DNA of 8,018 nucleotides. Origin: Winogradskyella sp. (lineage in GTDB: Bacteria; Bacteroidota; Bacteroidia; Flavobacteriales; Flavobacteriaceae). Positions 1 to 5,783 of the stretch are shown here, piece by piece; positions within the stretch are counted from its first letter, which is position 1; the number at the start of each line of letters is the position of its first letter. The notes beneath the pieces were generated by a model. It was not told where the DNA came from and did no database searches. It saw nothing but the letters and a program-made list of their open reading frames with translations. The position numbers were made by a program, and so were the translations under genes. The stretch lies in NCBI GenBank assembly GCA_030149115.1, contig JASBSE010000611.1, positions 1 through 8,018 on the forward strand, written 5' to 3'.

Positions 1-12
1 GCTTAACTTTTG

Positions 13-85
13 TGACCGGGCTGGGGCTCGAACCCAGGACCCTCTCCTTAAAAGGGAGATGCTCTACCAACTGAGCTACCCGGTC
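13..85 (-). tRNA. tRNA-Lys (anticodon UUU)
   Basis: The reverse strand folds as a complete 73-nt cloverleaf. The acceptor stem pairs GACCGGG (85-79) with CCCGGTC (20-14), and the discriminator base is A (13). The D arm contains AGCTCAGTTGGTAGAGC and the T arm contains GGTTCGAGCC. The anticodon stem TCTCC/GGAGA encloses the loop CTTTTAA, so the anticodon is TTT (positions 52-50) and the tRNA decodes AAA/AAG lysine codons. The 3' CCA is not encoded (the following bases are CAA), so it must be added after transcription, as is common in Bacteroidota. Any downstream terminator lies outside the window. Confidence 0.97.
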
Positions 86-116
86 TAACATTAAATGTGC
101 TTCTCTAATGCGGGTG

Positions 117-146
117 CAAATATATAATGTTTAATTAATAAAACAA
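117..146 (-). promoter_or_regulatory. Bacteroidota-type promoter of tRNA-Lys
   Basis: Read on the reverse strand, TTG (146-144) is followed after 19 bp by TATATTTG (124-117), a perfect match to the Bacteroidota -7 consensus TAnnTTTG. Transcription would start near 110, leaving a leader of about 25 nt before the mature tRNA 5' end at 85. The element sits in the divergent region shared with aroK. Confidence 0.65.
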
Positions 147-165
147 CACTTTTTTTACTTAAATT

Positions 166-192
166 TTTGTTTTTTTATTTTGATTAAGTTTG
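166..192 (+). promoter_or_regulatory. possible promoter of aroK
   Basis: TAAGTTTG at 185-192 matches the TAnnTTTG -7 consensus and would place the transcript start near 198, about 22 nt before the aroK ATG. The nearest TTTG upstream (166-169) is only 15 bp away, shorter than the usual 17-23 bp, so the -33 part is weak. The surrounding T-rich sequence makes chance matches likely. Confidence 0.3.
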
Positions 193-220
193 GTGCCTAA
201 TTTTTAATTATTTAAGTCTT

Positions 221-742
221 ATGATAGTTACTTTAATGGGATATATGGGTTCTGGTAAATCTACAATAGGTAAGAATTTAGCTACTGTGTTGGGGTACAA
301 TTTCTTAGACTTAGATGAGTATATTTCGGAGCGAGAAAATAGCTCAATTCCCGATTTATTTAAAAGTAAAGGAGAAATATATTTCAGAAAAAAGGAAACC
401 TATTATTTAAATGAAATTATAAGTTCAAGTGATGATATAGTATTAGCTCTAGGTGGAGGTACTCCTTGTTATGGGAATAATCTAAATATACTTCTCAATA
501 GTTCAAAGGTTAATTTATTTTACTTAAAGTTATCAATACCACAATTAATAGAACGTTTATTTATTGAAAAAGATAGCAGACCTTTAATTAGTCATTTAAA
601 TACACGAGAAGAACTTACGGAGTTTATAGGTAAGCATCTTTTTGAACGCACTCAATATTACAATCAGGCTCCTTACTCTATATCTTCAGATCATAAATCT
701 GAGAAAGATATTGTAGAAGAAATTTTAATGGTATTAATCTAA
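221..742 (+). CDS. aroK: shikimate kinase
   Basis: Phosphorylates shikimate to shikimate 3-phosphate with ATP in the cytosolic chorismate pathway to aromatic amino acids and folate. At 173 aa it is normal family length. Visible features are the Walker A loop GYMGSGKST (7-15), the DLD shikimate/Mg segment (30-32), the FRKKE segment with substrate-binding Arg56, the GGG loop (78-80), the lid arginine in DSRPLI (Arg120) and a late Arg143 in ERTQYY that binds substrate in the family. All key residues are present, so it should be active. The start is fixed by the family-typical MIVTLMGYMG beginning; no Shine-Dalgarno is visible, as usual in this lineage. It is transcribed away from tRNA-Lys and converges with the phosphoribosyltransferase gene, their ends overlapping by 9 bp. 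Confidence 0.96.
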   Translation: MIVTLMGYMGSGKSTIGKNLATVLGYNFLDLDEYISERENSSIPDLFKSKGEIYFRKKETYYLNEIISSSDDIVLALGGGTPCYGNNLNILLNSSKVNLFYLKLSIPQLIERLFIEKDSRPLISHLNTREELTEFIGKHLFERTQYYNQAPYSISSDHKSEKDIVEEILMVLI

Positions 743-1237
743 ATAGGCTTCGTAAGGCTGTTTAGAAAGATTAACATGCACATGTTCAAAAAGCGAAGTT
801 GATAAAGAAATACCTTTAAAATCTGCTTTTACAGGGAATTTTTTATGATTTCGGTTAACTAACACAGCAGTTTTAAATTGTTTTAAAGGCACATCTAAAA
901 AATGCTTAATACCGTAAATTAATGTACTTCCTGAGTTTAAAACATCATCAATTAAAACTATAGATTTGTTAGTATAGTCTTCACTTTTTATGGATGTTTT
1001 AATTGTGTTAGTTGGTTCTTCTTTATCAATAGTAACCTTACATAGTGTAGAGTTGATATCAGAAATTTTATCGAGCTGTGATTTTATTTTCTTGGCTAGT
1101 ATATAACCATTACTTTCAATACCAGCAATTACAATTTCAGTTTCATTTACGTTGCTTTCATATATCTGGTAAGCAATACGTCTTATTTTGTGCTCAATTT
1201 CTTTATGGCTTAAAATTGTATTTTTGGTAAGTGCCAT
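734..1237 (-). CDS. PyrR-like phosphoribosyltransferase family protein
   Basis: A 167-aa type I phosphoribosyltransferase. The PRPP-binding motif IVLIDDVLNSGST lies at residues 93-105, and the loop GIESNGYILA (39-48) stands where PyrR/PRTases have the pyrophosphate loop. The later AVLVNRNHKKFPVKADF segment resembles the PyrR signature AVLVDRGHRELPIRADY, and the whole length aligns by eye with PyrR (uracil PRTase / pyr attenuator). The usual Thr-Arg-Gly of the PyrR loop is Ser-Asn-Gly here, and the second half of the PRPP loop has SGS instead of TGR, so substrate or RNA binding may differ. I chose the ATG at 1237: it gives MALTKNTILSHKEI, where PyrR proteins begin. A longer reading from a TTG at 1285 adds 16 unsupported residues overlapping the upstream gene. 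Third gene of a leftward operon, 34 bp after the methyltransferase stop. Enzymatic function is uncertain. Confidence 0.85.
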   Translation of the reverse strand: MALTKNTILSHKEIEHKIRRIAYQIYESNVNETEIVIAGIESNGYILAKKIKSQLDKISDINSTLCKVTIDKEEPTNTIKTSIKSEDYTNKSIVLIDDVLNSGSTLIYGIKHFLDVPLKQFKTAVLVNRNHKKFPVKADFKGISLSTSLFEHVHVNLSKQPYEAYLD

Positions 1238-1271
1238 GGTACGTAGTTTTGTTTTTAATAAGTAAATAAAA

Positions 1272-1862
1272 TTACAGTCGCTCAAAGATAAAAAACAGTT
1301 CTTTACCTTGTCTTTCTTTTATTGAATTTGTTGAGCGCTCTAGTGTTTTAATTTTAAAATATTTGCTAAAGATTGTCTCATATTCATTCAAACTTCCACC
1401 AAATGGCGGCCCAGATTCTGTTAATGGAAAATCGAATAATAAGCCAGCTAGTTTTCCATTAGGCTTTAATAACTGAAACATTTTTTCTACATATTGCTTT
1501 CTTAAATTGGGACTTAAAGCACAGAAAAATGTTTGTTCAATAATAAGGTCAAATGTCTGATCTAGTTCAAAAAAGTTTTGATGTAATAACTGTTCGCTTG
1601 GAAAGTTCTCAACCCTCTTTTTTAAATTTATCAATGGTTGTTTAGCAATATCTAAAACATAAGTATTTGTAAATCCTTTGTTCCATAATAATTCAGCTTC
1701 AAAGCTATTACCAGCACCTGGTATTAAAATAGAAACTGATTTGTCTTTTAGTTGTTCAATATATTCTTTTATTGGTGGTGATGCATAACCAATATTCCAA
1801 CCAGTTTCATTGGCTTTATATCTGTTCTCCCAATATGCTTTATCTAGTTTATTCTTCTTCAT
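1272..1862 (-). CDS. SAM-dependent methyltransferase, thiopurine/halide-thiol methyltransferase (TPMT/HOL) family
   Basis: A cytosolic class I methyltransferase of 196 aa. The N-terminal W-x-x-RY-x-x-NETGW-x-IG segment (11-25) is typical of the TPMT family. Motif I, ILIPGAGNSFEAELL (45-59), forms the S-adenosylmethionine loop, with Asp71 as the acidic residue ending the next strand. FDLIIEQTFFCALSP (104-118) and the ESGPPFGGS segment (149-157) closely resemble plant harmless-to-ozone-layer halide/thiol methyltransferases. Methyl transfer to small thiols, sulfide or halides is therefore likely, but the substrate cannot be read from sequence. Its start overlaps the hslR stop by 14 bp, suggesting translational coupling, and the phosphoribosyltransferase follows. 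The functional link between these operon members is not obvious. Confidence 0.88.
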   Translation of the reverse strand: MKKNKLDKAYWENRYKANETGWNIGYASPPIKEYIEQLKDKSVSILIPGAGNSFEAELLWNKGFTNTYVLDIAKQPLINLKKRVENFPSEQLLHQNFFELDQTFDLIIEQTFFCALSPNLRKQYVEKMFQLLKPNGKLAGLLFDFPLTESGPPFGGSLNEYETIFSKYFKIKTLERSTNSIKERQGKELFFIFERL

Positions 1863-2217
1863 AGAAACTGTCTATATCTCTTCTGTCTTTTTTTGTTGGT
1901 CTTCCGGTTCCTTTTTTACGGTAATAATCTTTGCTGTATTTCAAAAGTTCTTTGGCTGCAAAAGCTTCTTTCGGTGTTGTATCAGTTCTGTAAATATCAA
2001 CAAGTTTTGCGCTAACTCGATTAGGCGGTAGATCGTTAACTGTAAGTTGATAGGAAATTTGATCTTTTCTTAATTCAATTTTATCAGTTGGGTAAACTTC
2101 TCTAGAGGGCTTTGCTACACTATCATTTATCTTTATTTGTCCTTTTTTACAAGCTTGGGTTGCCAAACTTCTGGTTTTGTAATAGCGTACACACCACAAA
2201 TATTTATCAATTCGCAT
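1849..2217 (-). CDS. hslR: Hsp15-like S4-domain RNA-binding protein
   Basis: A 122-aa S4-domain protein resembling heat-shock protein Hsp15, which in E. coli binds 50S subunits carrying stalled nascent peptidyl-tRNA and helps recycle them. The S4 fold spans about residues 1-60, starting MRIDKYLWCVRYYKTRSLA, with the basic RNA-binding segment CKKGQIKIND. The C-terminal basic tail contains KKGTGRPTKKDRRD (about 101-114), matching the E. coli Hsp15 tail pattern RPDKKERRD. The ATG at 2217 gives the standard N-terminus. First gene of a leftward operon with the methyltransferase (14-bp overlap) and the PRTase. I found no convincing promoter in the 135 bp upstream; the nearest -7-like word, TTATTTTG (2342-2335), has one mismatch and lies far away. 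Confidence 0.93.
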   Translation of the reverse strand: MRIDKYLWCVRYYKTRSLATQACKKGQIKINDSVAKPSREVYPTDKIELRKDQISYQLTVNDLPPNRVSAKLVDIYRTDTTPKEAFAAKELLKYSKDYYRKKGTGRPTKKDRRDIDSFYEEE

Positions 2218-2246
2218 ATATTTTTAACTAAAATCTACGTTAACCT

Positions 2247-2280
2247 TTTGGCATAAAAATATTAATTTAATGTATCTTGC
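2247..2280 (+). promoter_or_regulatory. probable promoter of the FKBP lipoprotein gene
   Basis: TTTG (2247-2250) is followed after 22 bp by TATCTTGC (2273-2280), an imperfect version of the flavobacterial -7 box (TAnnTTTG with one T missing). Transcription would begin near 2286, giving a leader of roughly 67 nt that includes the hairpin at 2308-2338. Confidence 0.4.
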
Positions 2281-2307
2281 GCCACATAATTAAAGCAATA
2301 ATGAACA

Positions 2308-2338
2308 TTTGATAAGATTTGTGGTTAATCATATCAAA
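2308..2338 (+). promoter_or_regulatory. dyad-symmetric hairpin or operator upstream of the FKBP lipoprotein gene
   Basis: TTTGATA (2308-2314) pairs with TATCAAA (2332-2338). After one A/A mismatch, GATT (2316-2319) pairs with AATC (2327-2330), leaving a 7-nt loop TGTGGTT. The structure ends 14 nt before the ATG at 2353 and has no T-tract, so it is not a terminator. It could be an RNA stem in the leader or a dimeric regulator site. The word TTTTGATAT recurs in the palindrome upstream of the porin gene (4080-4113). Confidence 0.45.
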
Positions 2339-2352
2339 ATAATAGTTAGAAT

Positions 2353-3390
2353 ATGAAATCAATAAAATTTATAGTTAGTCTAGTATTAATAGCTGTTTTT
2401 GCAATTTCTTGTAAAGACGATGACGTTAATGTGCCAGAAGTTGAGCTTAGAGATAGAGGAGAACAACAATTAGCGGATAGCGACTCACTTGTAGATTATT
2501 TATCTACGCACTATTATAATTCGGATTTCTTTTTAACAGGAACAAATCATAAGTATAGCGATATTGTTATTTCTGAGCTTGGAGAAGGAGAAGATGTTCC
2601 TGCAGGTCATACATTGTTAATTGAAGCTGTAGAAATTCATACTACGACTTATGAAGATACAGATTATGATTACTATGTTTTAAGACTAAATCAAGGTGGC
2701 GGTGAATCTCCAAGATTTACAGATCAGGTTAGAATGAGATATGAAGGTTTTACCCTTGTAGATGGAGTTGTATTTGATTCTCTTGCTACACCTGAAGATT
2801 TATTTTTAACAGGATCTGGTTTTAATCCAGGTCTTATAAGAGCTTGGCAATTAATAATACCAATGTTTAACTGTGCGGATAGTTTTATGAATTCAGGCGG
2901 TATTACAAACTATAATAATTTTGGTCTAGGTGTAATGTTTGTTCCTTCAGGAATTGCTTATTTTTCTGGGACTGCTTCAGGAAGTATCTCGTCTTATTCT
3001 AATCTGGTATTTAAGTTTGAATTGTTGCAATATGAAGAAGTAGACCACGATGCAGATGGTATACCTTCTTATGTCGAAGATTTAGATGCTAATTTAGACG
3101 TATTAGATAATGACACGGACGAAGATTTAGCTCCTAATTATGTAGATCAAGATGATGATAATGATGGTGTATTAACTTTTAATGAATTAATGCCTAACAC
3201 CTACACTGTTGATACTAATATGGGTGAAACAGAGCCCGTCTTAGCCAGTAATGAATATGAATTCAGTAGATCTACTTCCAATGGTATTATAACAATTAAT
3301 ACTGTGACTGCAGTAGATTCTGATAACAATGGTACACCAGATTATTTGCAAGAAGACATTGCTATAAATTATAATGAAGAAGAGGAATAG
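2353..3390 (+). CDS. FKBP-type peptidyl-prolyl isomerase lipoprotein with Asp-rich calcium-binding-type tail
   Basis: A 345-aa secreted lipoprotein. A signal peptide ends in the lipobox AISC (Cys20). The following KDDD resembles the lipoprotein export signal known from Capnocytophaga and relatives, so surface exposure is likely. Residues about 120-228 form an FKBP domain that keeps the FKBP12 active-site positions: Tyr130, Phe141-Asp142, Phe151, Leu161-Ile162, Trp165, Tyr203 and Phe220, ending in VFKFELL. Trp165 to Tyr203 is about 15 residues longer than in FKBP12. Residues about 231-278 hold thrombospondin-type-3-like Asp-rich motifs (DHDADG, DNDTDED, DDDNDG), and DSDNNGTPDY recurs near the C-terminus. 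These suggest a Ca2+-stabilised stalk or binding region. The ending is acidic (NYNEEEE). Probably a folding factor or surface protein; its client is unknown. It is a single-gene unit with its own promoter and terminator. Confidence 0.88.
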   Translation: MKSIKFIVSLVLIAVFAISCKDDDVNVPEVELRDRGEQQLADSDSLVDYLSTHYYNSDFFLTGTNHKYSDIVISELGEGEDVPAGHTLLIEAVEIHTTTYEDTDYDYYVLRLNQGGGESPRFTDQVRMRYEGFTLVDGVVFDSLATPEDLFLTGSGFNPGLIRAWQLIIPMFNCADSFMNSGGITNYNNFGLGVMFVPSGIAYFSGTASGSISSYSNLVFKFELLQYEEVDHDADGIPSYVEDLDANLDVLDNDTDEDLAPNYVDQDDDNDGVLTFNELMPNTYTVDTNMGETEPVLASNEYEFSRSTSNGIITINTVTAVDSDNNGTPDYLQEDIAINYNEEEE

Positions 3391-3415
3391 AGATATTTTT
3401 CAATAGAACAACAAT

Positions 3416-3451
3416 AAAAAAAAAAGCCGCTATAATTAGCGGCTTTTTTTT
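3416..3451. terminator. bidirectional intrinsic terminator
   Basis: GCCGCTA (3426-3432) pairs perfectly with TAGCGGC (3437-3443) around a TAAT loop. A run of ten A precedes the stem and eight T follow it, so a U-tract is produced in either direction. It serves the FKBP lipoprotein gene (ending at 3390, +) and the porin gene (ending at 3474, -), which converge here. Confidence 0.93.
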
Positions 3452-3473
3452 ATTCATAGTCTTTTATACTAAT

Positions 3474-4073
3474 CTATAAAGCAATTGATAAACTTAGTAT
3501 CAGCTGATCTGGTCTCGTATCAATTCTACTAGACACACTAGTGCCTAAATTATTATTTATGAAAGTAGCTTCGTTGTCATTAAAACCTCTTTCATATCTC
3601 AAGTCAATTCCCACTTTATTAAAATTAAGACCTATACCAAAATTTAATCCAACAGAGAAGTCATCCTCAACATTATCGATATTAATACCTTCAAACTCTG
3701 TATCTAGAATATATTGTAAAGAAGGACCACCGAAGATACTGACAGGTCCTAAAACTTTTATTCCAACTAAAAGAGGTGCATCTAATTTCTTTATATTAAA
3801 TGCATTGTCTTCATAATCACTTTTGGTAGCTGTGTAAACAAGCTCTGGTCTAAAGTAAAATTGATTTCCAATTTTACCGAATAGTCCAACATGATAGCCA
3901 ATGTTTCTGTCTGGGTTTTTGGCGTTATCGCCAATGGACTCAAAATAATCGCCATTAGCACTATAGTTTAAACCACCTTTAAACCCAAAAGCACTTCCTT
4001 TTTGTGCGTGAGCACTTAATCCAACAAATGCTAGAACCACAGCAAGTAAAGCTGCTTTTTTCAAATTTTTCAT
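3474..4073 (-). CDS. outer-membrane beta-barrel (porin family) protein
   Basis: A 199-aa exported protein. The signal peptide (about 1-23) has a basic start, a hydrophobic core and a type I cleavage site SAHA|Q. The mature part is a series of alternating, Gly- and aromatic-rich strands such as FGFKGGLNYS, IGYHVGLFGKI, FYFRPELVYTA, VGLNFGIGLNF and VGIDLRYERGF. It ends in the amphipathic strand QLILSLSIAL, fitting an 8-strand barrel of the Bacteroidota OMP_b-brl type (PorT/OmpX-like size). No catalytic motif is visible, so the role (structural, adhesion or small-molecule passage) is unknown. It lies 54 bp after the transketolase C-terminal gene with no terminator between them, so read-through is possible. 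A palindrome in this gap sits directly before the start codon. Confidence 0.9.
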   Translation of the reverse strand: MKNLKKAALLAVVLAFVGLSAHAQKGSAFGFKGGLNYSANGDYFESIGDNAKNPDRNIGYHVGLFGKIGNQFYFRPELVYTATKSDYEDNAFNIKKLDAPLLVGIKVLGPVSIFGGPSLQYILDTEFEGINIDNVEDDFSVGLNFGIGLNFNKVGIDLRYERGFNDNEATFINNNLGTSVSSRIDTRPDQLILSLSIAL

Positions 4074-4079
4074 ATTGTT

Positions 4080-4113
4080 CGTTTTTAAGATTAGGTATCT
4101 AATATCAAAAACG
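4080..4113 (-). promoter_or_regulatory. 5'-leader hairpin or operator upstream of the porin gene
   Basis: Read on the reverse strand, CGTTTTTGATATTAG (4113-4099) pairs with CTAATCTTAAAAACG (4094-4080) around a 4-nt loop. In the porin-sense RNA 14 of 15 positions pair, counting one G-U wobble, with a single U/C mismatch. In the opposite strand's RNA the wobble becomes an A/C mismatch. The stem ends 6 nt before the ATG at 4073 and no U-tract follows, so it is not a terminator. A weak -7-like TCATTTTG (4125-4118) would start the transcript close to the base of the stem. Confidence 0.55.
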
Positions 4114-4127
4114 TTGCCAAAATGAAG

Positions 4128-5081
4128 TTATTTTCTTTTAAGCACTTTTTTTGCGGCTTCTTGTATAGCAGAACTGTTTAAACCATACTTATCCATAAGT
4201 TGTGCAGGTGTTCCAGATTCTCCAAAAGTGTCTTTAGTTGCAACAAATTCCTGAGGTGTTGGTTGGTGCAGAGCTAATACCCTTGCAACACTTTCTCCAA
4301 GTCCACCTAAATAATTATGTTCTTCTGCAGTTACAATACATCTTGTTTTAGAAACAGACTCTAAAATGGCTTTATCATCTAATGGTTTTATAGTGTGGAT
4401 ATTTATAACTTCTGCACTAATTCCATTATCGTTTAAAACTTTTGCAGCTTCTAAAGCTTCCCAAACTAAGTGACCTGTAGCTACTATTGTAACATCATTT
4501 CCATCTGTAAGTTTTACTGCCTTACCAATTTCAAATTCGCCATTTTCTGGAGTGAAATTAGGGACTTTAGGACGACCAAATCTTAAATATACAGGACCGT
4601 CGTGTTTTGCTATGGCTAAAGTTGCTGCTTTTGTTTGGTTATAATCACAAGTATTAATTACAGTCATTTCAGGTAGCATTTTCATCAAACCAATGTCCTC
4701 AAGAATTTGATGTGTTGCACCATCTTCACCTAAGGTAACACCAGCATGCGAAGCACAGATCTTTACATTTTTATGAGAGTAGGCAACACTTTGACGAATT
4801 TGGTCGTAAACTCTACCAGTAGAGAAGTTAGCAAATGTACCTGTAAAAGGAATTTTACCTCCGATTGTCATACCTGCAGCCATACCAATCATATTGGCTT
4901 CTGCAATACCTACTTGAAAGAAACGTTCTGGGTGGTTGGCTTTAAATTCATCCATTTTAAGAGATCCTGTTAGGTCAGCACAAAGTGCAACAACGTTTTC
5001 ATTTGTTTGCCCTAACTCTGTTAAACCAGCTCCAAAACCAGAGCGTGTATCTTTGTTTCCTGTGTTTGTATATGTTTTCAT
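4128..5081 (-). CDS. tkt: transketolase, C-terminal subunit (pyrimidine-binding and C-terminal domains)
   Basis: A 317-aa half of a split transketolase, which with the N-terminal half transfers two-carbon ketol units between sugar phosphates in the non-oxidative pentose phosphate pathway using thiamine diphosphate (ThDP). The pyrimidine-binding domain (about 1-160) contains FFQVGIAEANMIGMAAGM with Glu61, the residue that activates the ThDP aminopyrimidine. GEDGATHQ (118-125) is the conserved substrate/cofactor loop. The rest is the C-terminal domain, with VTIVATGHLVWEALEAA and TAEEHNYLGGLGESVA. The length matches other C-terminal subunits. The ATG overlaps the stop of the upstream secreted-protein gene by 4 bp (ATGA), implying coupled translation. 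It resembles 1-deoxyxylulose-5-phosphate synthase C-termini, but the separate, typical transketolase N-half nearby supports transketolase. Confidence 0.94.
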   Translation of the reverse strand: MKTYTNTGNKDTRSGFGAGLTELGQTNENVVALCADLTGSLKMDEFKANHPERFFQVGIAEANMIGMAAGMTIGGKIPFTGTFANFSTGRVYDQIRQSVAYSHKNVKICASHAGVTLGEDGATHQILEDIGLMKMLPEMTVINTCDYNQTKAATLAIAKHDGPVYLRFGRPKVPNFTPENGEFEIGKAVKLTDGNDVTIVATGHLVWEALEAAKVLNDNGISAEVINIHTIKPLDDKAILESVSKTRCIVTAEEHNYLGGLGESVARVLALHQPTPQEFVATKDTFGESGTPAQLMDKYGLNSSAIQEAAKKVLKRK

Positions 5082-5782
5082 TCTGTGATTTTGAAACTAT
5101 GATTAATAGTAAGTGTTTTTTTAGTATTATCTACGTTAATGGCTTCTATAAGGGTGTTTTCTTCGATAATAATTTTCATGATTAAACCTTCAGGAAACTC
5201 AGGAAGATTGTCATTTTTTATTCCTTTTTTCATAAAAGCGATTTCAAAGAGTTTTTTGAAAATAGCTGTATTATTAACATTAAACTCTTTATCTGTAGCG
5301 ATAGTCAAAACATCATTTGGCTTATCGCTAGGGAATATGTTATGCATATCAACTTCGCGACCTAAAACCTCAGTGGTTTCGCCTATATCTTCTGTAATTA
5401 AGTCTAGGCTTTCATCTTTATCATTGTTGTTGGTTTTTGGTAAAAAAGAGTCTATATTGAGATTAAAAAAAATAAGGTTATTGTCAAATTCAAATGTCAT
5501 CAATAGAGTTCCCTCTTCAGTGTCGTATATTATGTTGCTCTCAGCTTTTGTATAGTCTTTAGAAGAATCTTTAACAAGAGATTTAGCAAGGTTTAATGCT
5601 AATTTATTATAGTTAGTCCATAGATATTTACCATCTTTATTAAAACCGATAGTTATGGTATCTGTATTCTTTTGACGTTTACCAGGAACAACATAATCAA
5701 CAAAATAATCAAGCTCAATAACTTTTTCTTGAGAAAAGCCGACTGCACTAATAAATAGAAATAGAATTAGTATTTTTTTCAT
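5078..5782 (-). CDS. secreted protein of unknown function between the transketolase halves
   Basis: A 234-aa protein I do not recognise. It starts with a type I signal peptide, MKKILILFLFISAVGFSQ, so it is exported to the periplasm or beyond; there is no lipobox cysteine. The mature part alternates charged and beta-prone segments (TITIGFNKDGKYLW, GTLLMTFEFDNNLIFFNLNI, GLIMKIIIEENTLIEAI) with an Asn/Asp/Lys-rich linker near the middle. The PEGLIMKI element is loosely like LolA/DUF4412-type beta-sheet proteins, a weak similarity only. I chose the ATG at 5782, 1 bp after the transketolase N-half stop, because it gives a classic signal peptide; an ATG at 5809 would add 9 residues inside the upstream gene. 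The stop overlaps the next ATG (ATGA). Co-translation with a cytosolic enzyme is odd for an exported protein. Confidence 0.85.
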   Translation of the reverse strand: MKKILILFLFISAVGFSQEKVIELDYFVDYVVPGKRQKNTDTITIGFNKDGKYLWTNYNKLALNLAKSLVKDSSKDYTKAESNIIYDTEEGTLLMTFEFDNNLIFFNLNIDSFLPKTNNNDKDESLDLITEDIGETTEVLGREVDMHNIFPSDKPNDVLTIATDKEFNVNNTAIFKKLFEIAFMKKGIKNDNLPEFPEGLIMKIIIEENTLIEAINVDNTKKTLTINHSFKITE

Positions 5783-5783
5783 C

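Noticed and set aside
1238..1285. N-terminal extension of the phosphoribosyltransferase from a TTG codon at 1285
   Set aside because: It adds 16 residues not seen in PyrR-like proteins, uses a rare start and overlaps the methyltransferase end; the ATG at 1237 fits the family start.
1810..2031. 73-codon open frame on the plus strand
   Set aside because: It is antisense to hslR and the methyltransferase start; its Phe/Ser-rich translation mirrors Lys/Glu codons of the real genes.
2313..2321. TAAGATTTG as a -7 promoter box for the FKBP lipoprotein
   Set aside because: The spacing inside the box is one base too long and no -33 TTTG lies at a suitable distance; it is better explained as one arm of the hairpin.
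3541..3816. 91-codon open frame on the plus strand
   Set aside because: It is antisense to the porin gene, with no upstream signals or motifs.
4080..4113. Palindrome as a terminator of the transketolase operon
   Set aside because: The stem is AT-rich and no T-run follows it on the reverse strand (AACAAT then ATG), so intrinsic termination is not supported.
4746..5185. Two short plus-strand open frames (75 and 66 codons)
   Set aside because: Both are antisense to the transketolase C-terminal subunit and its neighbour, and neither encodes a recognisable domain.
5139..5555. 138-codon open frame on the plus strand
   Set aside because: It is antisense to the secreted-protein gene, has a Ser/Leu/Ile-rich composition typical of reverse-frame readings and no recognisable motif.
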